A stretch of 64,000 bases of DNA from CAZDKK01 sp964506245 (GTDB lineage Bacteria; Eisenbacteria; RBG-16-71-46; CAIMUX01; WJJG01): contig CAZDKK010000006.1 of NCBI GenBank assembly GCA_964506245.1, positions 57,125-121,124 on the forward strand, given 5' to 3'. Positions 16,094-25,268 of this stretch are shown here, piece by piece; position 1 is the first letter of the stretch; each line of letters opens with the position of its first letter. A model generated the notes under the pieces. It searched no databases and was not told where the DNA came from. It saw only the letters and a list, made by a program, of their open reading frames with translations. Made by a program: the position numbers and the translations under genes.

Positions 16094-19000
16094 GCCTCCG
16101 GCGTGTCGCGCTGGTCTACCGCCACGACCTCGCCCACCAGATCCGGCGGCCGATCACGTGGATGCTGATCCTGATCCTGGCGCTCACCGCCTGGGGTCTG
16201 TCGGTCGGCGACGTGCGGATCTCCTCGGGCGACAGCTCCGTCGGCGGCACCAAGGCCTGGATCACCTCGGAGTTCAACAATGCCAAGCTCTTCGGGATGG
16301 AGATCTTCCTTTTCTACTCCTTCTTCTTGGCGATCGTGGCGGGGATGGCAGTGCTGCAGGACGAGGAGCAGAAGGTCGGGGAGGTCCTCCACAGCACGCC
16401 CCTGCGGCCGGGTGAGTACCTGTGGGGGAAATTCCTCGCCGTGCTCACGACCTACCTCGGTGTCCTCGTCGTGCACGTGCTCGCGACCGCCTTCTTCAAC
16501 CACATCGTGCCCCACCCCAAGGCGGCCGAGTTCCGCGGTCCGTTCGCGCTCGTCAACTACCTGCGGCCTGCGCTCATCTTCGGGCTGCCCGTCATCCTCT
16601 TCGTCGCCGGGACCGCCTTCGCCATCGGCGAGCGGGCCCGCCGGCCGATCCTCGTCTTCTTCCTGCCGGCTGCGAGCATTCTCTTCTCCGGGTTCTTCCT
16701 TTGGAACTGGTCGCCGAGCTGGCTCAGCCCCGCCGTCAACCGCCTGCTCATGCTGATCGACCCCGCGGGGGTGCGCTGGATCGTGGAGACTTGGATCAAG
16801 GTCGACCGCGGCGTCGAGTTCTACAACCACGCGCCGGTGGGCTACGATGCGCCATTCCTGCTCAGCCGGCTCGCCTTCGTCGCGATCGGCCTGGGCGCGG
16901 TCGCCGCGACTGAGCGGCACTTCGCCCGGACGCTGCGCGGCGCGCAGCGCGTCCGGCGCGGCCGCGAGTCGGCCGAAGCGGTCGCCGGGGGTGCGCCGGA
17001 GGGCGCAGTCGGTGCCGCCGGCACCTTGGATCTCGCCGCCCAGGCGACGCTGCCCTTCACCGCCGGGCGCCTCGGACAGCGCTCCTCAGGACCCGGGTTC
17101 CTGCGCGGCGCGGTCCATGTGCTGCGCTTCGAGCTGGCCGAGCTGAAGAGCCAGCCGGGGCTCTATCTCTTCGTGCCGTTGATGCTGCTCCAGACCCTCG
17201 GCACCTGCCTGACCGCGGTCGGCGCGTTCGACACGCCGGTGCTCCTCACACCGGGCGCGATCGCCGTGCGGGCCATGAACACACTGACACTGCTCAATGC
17301 GTTTCTGCTGCTCTTCTACACGGTGGAATCCCTGCGTCGCGAGCGGAACACGGGCCTGTTCCAGATCTACTTCGCCACGCCGGCCCGCACGGCTTCGATC
17401 CTGTTCGGCAAGGTCCTGGCCAATGCCGCCGTCGGCGTCGTCGTGACGCTGGCGACCTTCGTCGGTGCGGCGATCGCGCTGATCGTCCAGGGGCGGGTCG
17501 GACTGGAGCTGCAGCCGTTCGTGCTGGTCTGGGGGCTGCTCCTCGTCCCGACCTACATCGTCTGGACCTCCTTCGTGATGTTCCTCTTCGCGCTCACGAA
17601 CAACCGCTACACGACCTACGGGCTGGGGCTGGCCGCGCTCGCCGCGACCGGGCTGGTGCAGATGCTCGGCAAGATGAGCTGGGTGGGGAACTGGGACCTG
17701 TGGGGCGTTCTCCTCTGGAGCGACATGGGGCACTTCGAGATCGATCGCCTTGCGCTCTTGCTCAATCGCCTGGCGATGCTGGGGCTCTCCGTCCTCTTCG
17801 TCGTCCTCACAATGCGCATCTTCCCGCGCCGCGACCGGGACGCGACCCGCACCGTCCACCGCCTGGCCGCCCCGGCTGTTCTGAGCGGCTGCGCGCGGAT
17901 GGCGCCCTACGCCATCGTGCCCGCCGCGGCCCTGGTGGTGCTCGGGCTGCAAGTCGACAGCGGCTTTCAGGGCCGGGCGACCGAGAAGATCCAGAAGGAC
18001 TACTGGAAGCAGAACCTGGCCACATGGAAGGATGCTCCCCAAGCCGATATCCGCCACGCCGAGATCGACCTCGACCTCGAGCCGGCGCGACGCCAGTTCC
18101 GCGTCGAGGGGTCCTATTCCCTGATCAACGCGGAGGAGAAGCCGCTGGCCCGGTTCGCCTTCACCGGGGGCACGCACTGGACCGACGTCGCCTGGACGAT
18201 GAACGGCGCGGAATACGAGCCGGAGGACCGGACCCGGCTCTATGTCTTCACGCCTCCAGCCCCATTGCAGCCAGGGGACACGTTGCGCATCGGATTCCGC
18301 TATCAGGGTCGCTTCCCCAAGGGCATCACCAAGAACGGGCGAGGGGCAAGCGAGTTCGTCCTCCCCTCGGGCGTCGTGCTCACGAGCTTCTCGCCGTCCT
18401 TCGTGCCCGTGCCGGGATTCCAGGAGGAGATCGGGGTCGACAAGGACAACCGCTACGAGCCGCGCGTCTACCCGGACGACTTCTACATCGGACCGACGAA
18501 GCCGATCTTCGGCGCACGATCCCCTTTCACGACGCGCATCCGCATCACCGTCCCGGAGGCCTACACGGCGAACTCGGTCGGCACGCGCCAGAGCGAGACG
18601 ACCGAGGCGGGCCGGCGCACGTTGGTCTGGGAGAGCGATCACCCGGTGCGTTTCTTCAACGTGGTCGCCGGACGCTGGCAGGAACGCGCCGGGCAGGGCA
18701 CGCTCGTCTACTACTACCCCAAGCATCGCTACAACGTCGACGAGATGAGCGCGGGCCTGGATGCGGCCCTGCGCTGGTATTCGGAATGGTTCTATCCGTA
18801 TCCCTGGCGCGAGCTGAAGCTGAGCGAGTTTCCCGCGCTCGCCTTCTATGCGCAGGGGTTCCCGACCAACATCACCTTCTCGGAGGGCATCGGCTTCCTC
18901 ACCAAGAACGACCCGCGCTCGAACGCCGCGTTCATGGTGACCGCCCACGAATCCGCCCACCAGTGGTGGGCGAACCTCCTCACGCCCGGCGAGGGGCCGG

Positions 19001-19707
19001 GGGGCGAGATCCTGTCCGAGGGCATGGCCCACTTCTCGACCGCGCTGCTGACGGAGCAGGAAAAGGGGGTCGGGGCGCGGATCGAGTTCTGCAAGCGGAT
19101 CGAGTCGCGCTACGGCGACGAGCGCCAGGTCGACTCCGAGCGCCCGCTGGTCAAGATCGACGGCTCGCGCGCCGGCGACGAGACGGTGGAGTACGACAAG
19201 GGCGGCTGGGTCTTCTGGATGCTCCTCAACCGCATGGGGCGGGAGCATGCCCTGGCGGGCATCCGGCACTTCATCGAGGTCTACAAGGACGGCCCCGACT
19301 ACCCGGTGCTGCAAGACTTCATCGCGGCGATGCGGCCCTTCGCGCCGGACAGCACGGCGTACGACGACTTCGTGCAGCAGTGGTTCTTCCAGGTCGTGGT
19401 GCCGGAGTACCGGCTGGCGGAAGCCAAGCGGACCGGAGGCGAGGGCTCCTGGACCGTCACCGCGCGGGTGAAGAACGCCGGCGCGGGACGCATGCCCGTC
19501 GAGATCGCCGCGGTGTCGGGCGATCGCTTCGACAAGGAGGGCCAGCCCGAGCCGGCCTACCGCGATGCACGCGCTACGGTCGTGCTCGGCGCCGGCGAGG
19601 AGCAGGAAGTCACGATCGCCTGCGATTTCGAGCCCAAGCGGGTGGTGGTGGACCCGGACGCGCTCGTCCTCCAGCTCATGCGCAAGGCGGCCGTGGCGGG
19701 GCTGTGA
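16090..19707 (+). CDS. ABC-2 type permease fused to an M1-family zinc aminopeptidase
   Basis: A 1205-aa membrane protein. The first about 590 residues contain two sets of ABC-2 type membrane helices (GMEIFLFYSFFLAIVAGMAV; GLYLFVPLMLLQTLG). After a further helix (about 610-625) comes an M1 peptidase region with the zinc motif H953-E-S-A-H957, QWW, and a downstream SEG glutamate. The spacing to that glutamate is one residue longer than in classical M1 enzymes. A C-terminal beta domain closes the protein. The ATG overlaps the ABC ATPase stop. Permease-M1 fusions are known in Bacteroidetes-like genomes; substrate and whether the peptidase faces out are unknown. Confidence 0.9.
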   Translation: MSLRRVALVYRHDLAHQIRRPITWMLILILALTAWGLSVGDVRISSGDSSVGGTKAWITSEFNNAKLFGMEIFLFYSFFLAIVAGMAVLQDEEQKVGEVLHSTPLRPGEYLWGKFLAVLTTYLGVLVVHVLATAFFNHIVPHPKAAEFRGPFALVNYLRPALIFGLPVILFVAGTAFAIGERARRPILVFFLPAASILFSGFFLWNWSPSWLSPAVNRLLMLIDPAGVRWIVETWIKVDRGVEFYNHAPVGYDAPFLLSRLAFVAIGLGAVAATERHFARTLRGAQRVRRGRESAEAVAGGAPEGAVGAAGTLDLAAQATLPFTAGRLGQRSSGPGFLRGAVHVLRFELAELKSQPGLYLFVPLMLLQTLGTCLTAVGAFDTPVLLTPGAIAVRAMNTLTLLNAFLLLFYTVESLRRERNTGLFQIYFATPARTASILFGKVLANAAVGVVVTLATFVGAAIALIVQGRVGLELQPFVLVWGLLLVPTYIVWTSFVMFLFALTNNRYTTYGLGLAALAATGLVQMLGKMSWVGNWDLWGVLLWSDMGHFEIDRLALLLNRLAMLGLSVLFVVLTMRIFPRRDRDATRTVHRLAAPAVLSGCARMAPYAIVPAAALVVLGLQVDSGFQGRATEKIQKDYWKQNLATWKDAPQADIRHAEIDLDLEPARRQFRVEGSYSLINAEEKPLARFAFTGGTHWTDVAWTMNGAEYEPEDRTRLYVFTPPAPLQPGDTLRIGFRYQGRFPKGITKNGRGASEFVLPSGVVLTSFSPSFVPVPGFQEEIGVDKDNRYEPRVYPDDFYIGPTKPIFGARSPFTTRIRITVPEAYTANSVGTRQSETTEAGRRTLVWESDHPVRFFNVVAGRWQERAGQGTLVYYYPKHRYNVDEMSAGLDAALRWYSEWFYPYPWRELKLSEFPALAFYAQGFPTNITFSEGIGFLTKNDPRSNAAFMVTAHESAHQWWANLLTPGEGPGGEILSEGMAHFSTALLTEQEKGVGARIEFCKRIESRYGDERQVDSERPLVKIDGSRAGDETVEYDKGGWVFWMLLNRMGREHALAGIRHFIEVYKDGPDYPVLQDFIAAMRPFAPDSTAYDDFVQQWFFQVVVPEYRLAEAKRTGGEGSWTVTARVKNAGAGRMPVEIAAVSGDRFDKEGQPEPAYRDARATVVLGAGEEQEVTIACDFEPKRVVVDPDALVLQLMRKAAVAGL

Positions 19708-19716
19708 GGGGCTGTC

Positions 19717-22275
19717 TCAACGGATGCGCAGGATCCTGCGGCTGGCCTCCCACCCGGCCGCGCGCGCACGGCAGAAATAGACGCCCGATCCCGCGGTCAT
19801 CCCCCCGTCTGTTCGGCCGTCCCAGATGAGCCGGCTGCCGTTCCACCGCCCGTGGAACAGCGTTCTCTCGAGGCGGCCGTTCGGACCATAGATGGCGACC
19901 CCGAGCGACATTCCCAGGGGTGCGGAAAGCGCGATCGGCTGGCCGAGGCGGTAGGGATTCGGCACCTCCAGCAGGAGTGCCGTTCCGAGTACCATCGCGG
20001 GCACGTCATCCATCGCGGTTCCCAGCCGGCGAGCGATGTGCCAGGAAGGGCTGCCGCCCGCCGAGTGGAAGCAACCTCCGGCAATCAAGTCGCCGTTCAG
20101 CATCTGCAAGCAGTAGACATCGTCGTTCACCCCAGAGCCCAGCGCGCTCCAGCTCGCCCCGTCCCACCGGGCGATGTGACTGGCGGCGGCGCCTCCCGCC
20201 TCGATGAAGTGGCCTCCGGCGACGAGGCCGCCCTCGAACCATGACAGGGTGAGCGCGCAGTCCCATTCCGAGCCCAGTCCCTCACCGAGCGGCGCCCACT
20301 GCTCGCCGTCCCACCGGGCGATGTGGTTGGCGGGGGCCCCCCCAGCCTCGTAGAAGTTCCCCCCGGCGACGAGACCGTCTCCGTCGCATGCAATGGCGAA
20401 GACGTACTGGTAATCGCAGGGCTGCCCCGAGCCAAGGCCCAGTCCCAGCGTGTGCCAGGCCGTGCCGTCCCACGCGGCGATGCTGTGCGCCGGGATGCCG
20501 CCGTCCACGCTCGAGAAGTAGCCTCCGACAATGAGCATTCCCTGGCACACGGTCAGGGCCTCCACGATGTCTCACCCCGGGTCGTTCAGGTCGATGCCGC
20601 CGCCCACGGGAACCCAGGCCTCGCCGTTCCAGCGGGCGATGCGGTTGCCCCCGATTCCCGATTGCTCGGAAAACCGCCCGCCCGCATACAAGTCTCCGTT
20701 GAACTCGGCGAGTGCGCTGACAGTGCCGTTCAGCCCGGGTCCCATGCAGTTCCAGCGGGTTCCGTCCCACCGCGCAACGTGGTCGCACGCCTGGCCACCT
20801 GCTTGCGAGAACCATCCCCCGGCAACCAGATCACCCTCGAAGGCAGCCAGCGCGGTCACGTCGTTGTTCATCCCCGAGCCGAGCGGCGCCCATCGGCGCC
20901 CGTTCCACTTTGCCACGTGGTTGACCAGCACGTCGCCCGCAAGCCGAAACCAGCCGCCGACCGCGAGATCGCCCTCGTAAGACGCGAAGGCCCAGGCGTC
21001 ATCGTCCAGCCCCATGCACGAAGTCGGAGATGAATGAAACCCCGCGGGCTTCCAGCCGAGGCCATCCCACAGGGCGATGTTTCCCACGGCTGCGTCCCCC
21101 GCCCAGGTGAAGGAGCCGCCGGCAAACAGAAGACGGGCGTGCGCGTGCAGGACGCGGACATCGCCATCCGTGCCGCCTGCCACTCCGTGCCAGGCCGTGC
21201 CGTCCCAACAGGCGACATGCGAGGCCGGCTGGGTGAACCTGCCGCCCGCAAAGAGCCGTCCGCCGTAACGCTCCAGCGCGTAGGCTCCGTTGCTCATCCC
21301 GGAGGCGAGCGGGAGCCAGTTCTGGCCGTCCCAGCAGGCGATGCGGCAGACGAGTGTCCCGCCGGCGCGGATGAACTCGCCTGCCGCTACCAGGCCCTCC
21401 TCGGTCGAGAGCAGATTGTACACTTCACCATCCACGCCCGGGCCCAGGGCGCACCACTGCGTGCCATCCCACCGGGCGATGTTGCTGCACGGAATCCCTC
21501 CCGCCGTGTGAAACGAGCCCCCTGCGTAAAGGTCCCCGTTGTGAACGGCGAGACAGCGCACGCATGTTCCCTCGATCCCGCTGCCGACGGGATACCAGTT
21601 CGACCCGTCCCAACGGGCGATTTCCGAAGCAGGGACACCGCCGGCCTGCAAGAAGAATCCCCCCACGTAGAGGTTCCCTTGGTGGACTGCCAGAGCCGTC
21701 ACCCTGTCGCTCGCTCCCGTCCCGAGCGCGGACCATTGGGATCCATCCCAGCGGGCGATGAAACTGGCGGCCACACCACCGGCGTCGTGAAACCTTCCCC
21801 CCGCAACCAGCGTTCCCTCGTACGTCGCCAAGGCCAACACGGCATCGGAGGATACGGACATCCCGGTCCCGAGGGGCTGCCACCCCCCTTCGCGCAGGAT
21901 CGCGATGTGGTTCAGGCGAACGCTGCCGGCCCAGACAAAGTCACCGCCCACGGCCAAGGAGCCGGCGTAGTCGGCCAGAGCCACGACTCGCCCGCTGAGA
22001 CCGGCGATGAGCCCGGGATTGCCAAAACCCTGCCACCAGAGCTCGTCCCCCGGCACCGGGTTGCGCCCGGCCGGATCCTCCGAGTGAGCATGGGGGCTGC
22101 CACGCGCACCCAAGCTGTCCGCGTATGCCAGGCAACACCGCGGCAGGCAGCACGCCCCGATTGCGCCGGGGCCGGTGTCGCGAGCCGGGGTTGCCGGTAC
22201 AGCAGGATCGACAGCCAGGCCCAGGAGACTCAACAGCGGGAGCAGAACCATCCATCCACGGGAAGCGGTCATCAT
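19717..22275 (-). pseudogene. WDG-repeat secreted propeller gene interrupted by an in-frame TGA
   Basis: One reading frame encodes a signal peptide (WMVLLPLLSLLGLAV), about fourteen repeats of roughly 50 residues (IARWDGxxWxPLGxG ... LYAGGxFxxAGG) and a FlgD-like tail ending RRILRIR. A TGA at 20574-20572 splits it into 567 upstream codons and about 280 downstream codons in the same frame. The repeat pattern runs straight across the stop (GGGIDLNDPG, stop, DIVEALTVCQGMLIVGG). A single base change from TGG or CGA would explain it. The intact paralogue at 41185-43695 has 836 aa. It is either a recent pseudogene, a sequencing error or strain variant, or readthrough. GGGAGG lies upstream of the ATG at 22275. 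Confidence 0.8.
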
Positions 22276-22442
22276 CGCACACCTCCCTACGCTGCACCCG
22301 GTTGGGAGTTGGTGCAGGTCGGGAACCGGCGTCAGCGGGCTGGGGTCCGCTCGTGGACCCGGGTACCGCGGGGCGAACAGCCCGGTGCTCTGTGCACGGT
22401 GATGACGGACCCCACAACGCTACCGTCGTTCTTCCGCCACAA

Positions 22443-22471
22443 ACTATACGTCACCCTGTCGACCGCCGCAA
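22443..22471 (-). promoter_or_regulatory. Sigma70-type promoter of the interrupted propeller gene
   Basis: On the minus strand, TTGCGG (22471-22466), a 17-base spacer and TATAGT (22448-22443; five of six matches). It lies 168 bases before the start codon at 22275. The rest of the 22276-22554 gap shows no gene. Confidence 0.5.
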
Positions 22472-22554
22472 TGGGCGGCGGTCTCGGCGGTCGCAGGGGC
22501 GTGGGGGCCAGCGCGCCCGCTGGGCCCCGCACAAATGCCGTGCGCGCCTCACAT

Positions 22555-23376
22555 TCACCGGGGGCTCCACTCGATCGCGACCGCGAAGCCCCCTCGTGAC
22601 GGCACGAAACTAACGCCGACCTGCTCCGGCGCGCCCGCCTCGATGAACGCGTCGTTCACGAAGGCTCCGAGGAAGTGGCCAAAGGCCAGCCCGGCGAGCA
22701 CATCTGAGGGGTAGTGCTTGCCCGCCTCGACGCGAGCCCAGGCACAGGTGCCGGCCAGGAGCGCGCACGTGACGCCCGAGGCTGTTCGCAGGGCGGGGCT
22801 GTGAAAGATGGCCCGGGCGTTGCGGGACGCCAGGGTCGCGCGCACCGCGGAGCCCGCTGCATGCCCAGAGGGGAAGCTGCGGTCATCGGAGCCGTCCGGG
22901 CGCGTGCGATCCGTCGCGCGCTTGAGCAGCTCGACCGCGCCGTGGGTGGCCCCGATCGTCGTGTATCCCAGCGCGCCGCCCTTCAGCTTGTTGACCGTCC
23001 AGCTCCGGGCATCCTCGCCGCTGGGGCTGGCCAAGAGGCTGATCAGGTAGGTGTAGCTGGTGACCTGCACCAGCCGATCGCTGGCACGGCCGGCGCCGCT
23101 GCCGGAACCAAAGATGAGTGTTTCGTCCGCGGCCCAGGTCGAGAGACGTTCGTCCATCCCATCGACTTGAAGCGCGAGCGCGAGGGCAACGGGCGCCCAG
23201 GTCTCGGGCGCGCTGGCGGCGCCTGCCAGCGCGTGGCGAAGGCGTGACCCCCTCGGGGTCAGCGTCACGTCCTCGCCCCAGGCGTGCCCGTCGGGCAGTG
23301 TGGCGCACCCGGCGAGACAGGCGGCGCAGGCCGCGAGCAGCGCGGCGCAGACGGTGCGCGTGAAGCAGGTCTCCAT
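22555..23376 (-). CDS. PAP2-superfamily phosphatase lipoprotein
   Basis: A 273-aa exported membrane-associated phosphatase. A lipobox (CLAGC, C24) follows a short hydrophobic signal. The three acid-phosphatase motifs are complete: K152-x6-R159-P160, PSGH (169-172) and R215-x5-H221-x3-D225. Such enzymes dephosphorylate lipid phosphates (phosphatidate, undecaprenyl-PP or phosphatidylglycerol-P). ATG 23376 is chosen because the signal peptide starts there; AGGAGG is 14 bases upstream, rather far, and an in-frame GTG at 23403 precedes it. A stretch of 134 bases separates it from the end of the ompA-like gene, with a terminator between. Confidence 0.88.
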   Translation of the reverse strand: METCFTRTVCAALLAACAACLAGCATLPDGHAWGEDVTLTPRGSRLRHALAGAASAPETWAPVALALALQVDGMDERLSTWAADETLIFGSGSGAGRASDRLVQVTSYTYLISLLASPSGEDARSWTVNKLKGGALGYTTIGATHGAVELLKRATDRTRPDGSDDRSFPSGHAAGSAVRATLASRNARAIFHSPALRTASGVTCALLAGTCAWARVEAGKHYPSDVLAGLAFGHFLGAFVNDAFIEAGAPEQVGVSFVPSRGGFAVAIEWSPR

Positions 23377-23466
23377 CGTGCGCTGCAGGTCCTCCTCGTG
23401 CACACCGCCGATAGATGCAGGCGAGGCACCTTCTGGACGATCGCACGATGCCCTGGCGAAAGGAAA

Positions 23467-23492
23467 GGGGCGTCCTCGCCTGAGGACGCCCC
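23467..23492 (-). terminator. Rho-independent terminator of the OmpA/TSP3 gene
   Basis: Read on the minus strand, a perfect 11-bp stem (GGGGCGTCCTC with its complement) and a 4-base loop are followed by TTTCCTTTC. It lies 45 bases past the stop codon at 23538. Confidence 0.75.
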
Positions 23493-23507
23493 CGATGGGT
23501 CGACACG

Positions 23508-23527
23508 CGGCTCGATCGATCGAGCCG
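23508..23527. repeat. Perfect 20-bp palindrome
   Basis: CGGCTCGATCGATCGAGCCG reads the same on both strands and lies between the ompA-like stop codon and the terminator hairpin. It may add to termination or be a protein-binding site. Confidence 0.6.
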
Positions 23528-23537
23528 GCGCGCTCGC

Positions 23538-25043
23538 CTACTTCTGGAGCATCTGCCGGCGCTCGCGCTCCTTCTTGAGGACCTCGGTGTTCAGGACGCT
23601 GAACTCCACGCGCCGGTTCTTCGCCAACCCGGTCTCGGTCGTGTTGTCAGCGATGGGCTTCTTCTCGCCGTAACCGACGGCCGTGTACTGCGCGGAATTG
23701 AGTTGCGGGAACTTCGAGAGGAGATAGTCCCGAACGGAGTTCGCCCGCTTCTCGGAAAGCTGCTGGTTCATCGCATCCGACCCACGGGAATCGGTGTGTC
23801 CGCCGATCTCGACCCGCAGATCAGGCCACTGGATCAGGATACCCCCGATCTCGTCGAGGACGGCGAAGGACTCCGGCCGGATGGCCCACTTGCCGGTATC
23901 GAAGTTGATGTTGCGCACCGTGATCTTGCCGGTGTCGAGCAGCTCGACCTCCTTCTCGCTGATGACGATCGGGCATCCGTCGGCGTCCACGCGGGCGTTG
24001 GCCGGGGTATTGGGGCACCGATCCAGGCCGTCCACGACGCCATCCTTGTCCGCGTCGGTCGGGCAACCGGTCGCATCCACCTTGGCGCCGGTAGGCGTGT
24101 TCGGGCACTTGTCCAGGCCGTCGTGTACCCCGTCCTTGTCCGCATCGGTCGGACAGCCCTTGGCATCGACGGTCACACCGGCGGGCGTGCCCGGGCAAGC
24201 GTCGATGCCCTCAGGCACACCATCCCCATCGGTGTCCGACGGGCACCCGGAGGCGTCCACCCGGGCGCCGACCGGGGTAGACGCACACTGATCCAGCCCA
24301 TCCGGGATGCCGTCGCCGTCCGAGTCGATCGGGCAGCCGGTGACATCAACCCGCGCTCCGAGCGGGGTCGCGGGGCACTTGTCCCGCTTGTCGCCGACGC
24401 CGTCGTGATCCGCATCCTGCCGGGTCGGCGACCCGCCGATGGCGAGTTCGAGCCCCAAGGTGAAGACGATGTTCTGGTTCCAGTCATCCGCCGGCGGATC
24501 CGGCGTGAAGGAGGACGTGAAGTCCCAGAGCCAATCCCTCACGTCAGCTCTCACCGCCAGGCGGGGGAGCGGCCAGAAGAGCAGACCAGCCCCGAACTCG
24601 GGGCCGTTCGCGTACTCCTCCTCCGGCCAGACATCGTTCGCGTCGTACTTGGCCTCCTGCCATCCAGCGAGCACGAACGGGCTGACGATCGATTTCGGGG
24701 CGAAGTTGAGAATCACGTTCCCGCCGTAGACCGCTAGATCCTGATCCACCGACGGCCACGACTCGTGATCGATCCAGGGGAAGCCATGGTGCACGGTCTC
24801 CCCGGACAGGAGGGAGTAGTGGCCTTCCACACCGAGATACCCGTTGAGCCAGAGGCCCACGAGTCCTCCGTAGTGCGGTGTATTCTCCAGGTTGACATCC
24901 CTTGCACCATCCATGTAACCGACGATAGGTGCGAGATCGAGATGCATCCCCTCCACCTGTGCCAGGCACGGTGCAGCTATCGCCAGGCCCAACCCGCACG
25001 CGAAGCCGAGCCGACCTAGGTCGCGAACCTGCCAAGACCTCAT
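23538..25043 (-). CDS. Outer-membrane protein with beta-barrel, TSP3 calcium repeats and OmpA domain
   Basis: A 501-aa cell-envelope protein. A signal peptide (ACGLGLAIAAPCLAQ) precedes an N-terminal domain of about 190 residues that looks like an outer-membrane barrel. About six thrombospondin-3 type repeats follow (DxDxDGVxDGxDKCPxTPxGAxVD), which bind Ca2+ and act as a stiff linker. The C-terminal OmpA domain has the peptidoglycan-binding signature GGHTDSRGSDAMNQQLSEKR. ATG 25043 has AAGGAGGG nearby and starts the signal sequence, so upstream in-frame starts are rejected. It likely anchors the outer membrane to the wall. Confidence 0.92.
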   Translation of the reverse strand: MRSWQVRDLGRLGFACGLGLAIAAPCLAQVEGMHLDLAPIVGYMDGARDVNLENTPHYGGLVGLWLNGYLGVEGHYSLLSGETVHHGFPWIDHESWPSVDQDLAVYGGNVILNFAPKSIVSPFVLAGWQEAKYDANDVWPEEEYANGPEFGAGLLFWPLPRLAVRADVRDWLWDFTSSFTPDPPADDWNQNIVFTLGLELAIGGSPTRQDADHDGVGDKRDKCPATPLGARVDVTGCPIDSDGDGIPDGLDQCASTPVGARVDASGCPSDTDGDGVPEGIDACPGTPAGVTVDAKGCPTDADKDGVHDGLDKCPNTPTGAKVDATGCPTDADKDGVVDGLDRCPNTPANARVDADGCPIVISEKEVELLDTGKITVRNINFDTGKWAIRPESFAVLDEIGGILIQWPDLRVEIGGHTDSRGSDAMNQQLSEKRANSVRDYLLSKFPQLNSAQYTAVGYGEKKPIADNTTETGLAKNRRVEFSVLNTEVLKKERERRQMLQK

Positions 25044-25108
25044 ACCACCCTCCTTGGTTGACACCATGAGATTGTGGTTCCCGCGGCAGGGTACCATACC
25101 CCAGTCAG

Positions 25109-25129
25109 GTCGTCATCGTTGATGACGAC
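25109..25129. repeat. Perfect hairpin upstream of the OmpA/TSP3 gene
   Basis: GTCGTCATC-GTT-GATGACGAC, a 9-bp stem with a 3-base loop, lies 66 bases upstream of the ompA-like start. It could be an operator or a 5'-leader stem, or it could insulate the gene from transcription coming from 25269. Confidence 0.45.
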
Positions 25130-25232
25130 GAATCATACAGACCGTACACATTGGGATTGGGCGCCGTACATCCACTGCGGACGAGAGCGAGGGGCAACGA
25201 GGTACGGTAGACGGGCTTGAATTGGGTCAAGA

Positions 25233-25257
25233 GATCAGCGCCGGCGAGGCGCCGATC
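25233..25257 (-). terminator. Hairpin after the radical SAM gene
   Basis: Read on the minus strand, a 10-bp stem with one G-T pair and a 5-base loop begins 12 bases after the stop codon at 25269. Only a weak T run (TCTTGACC) follows. Confidence 0.4.
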
Positions 25258-25268
25258 GAGCGCGGCCT

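Noticed and set aside
17086..19314. Minus-strand frame of 742 codons inside the permease-peptidase gene
   Set aside because: Shadow; composition His/Arg/Glu-rich with no motif.
20572..20574. Recoded TGA (selenocysteine or alternative code)
   Set aside because: TGA ends many intact genes here (kdpA, kdpF, hgcA, hgcB, tetR), the position is not in a redox motif, and no SECIS-like hairpin was evident.
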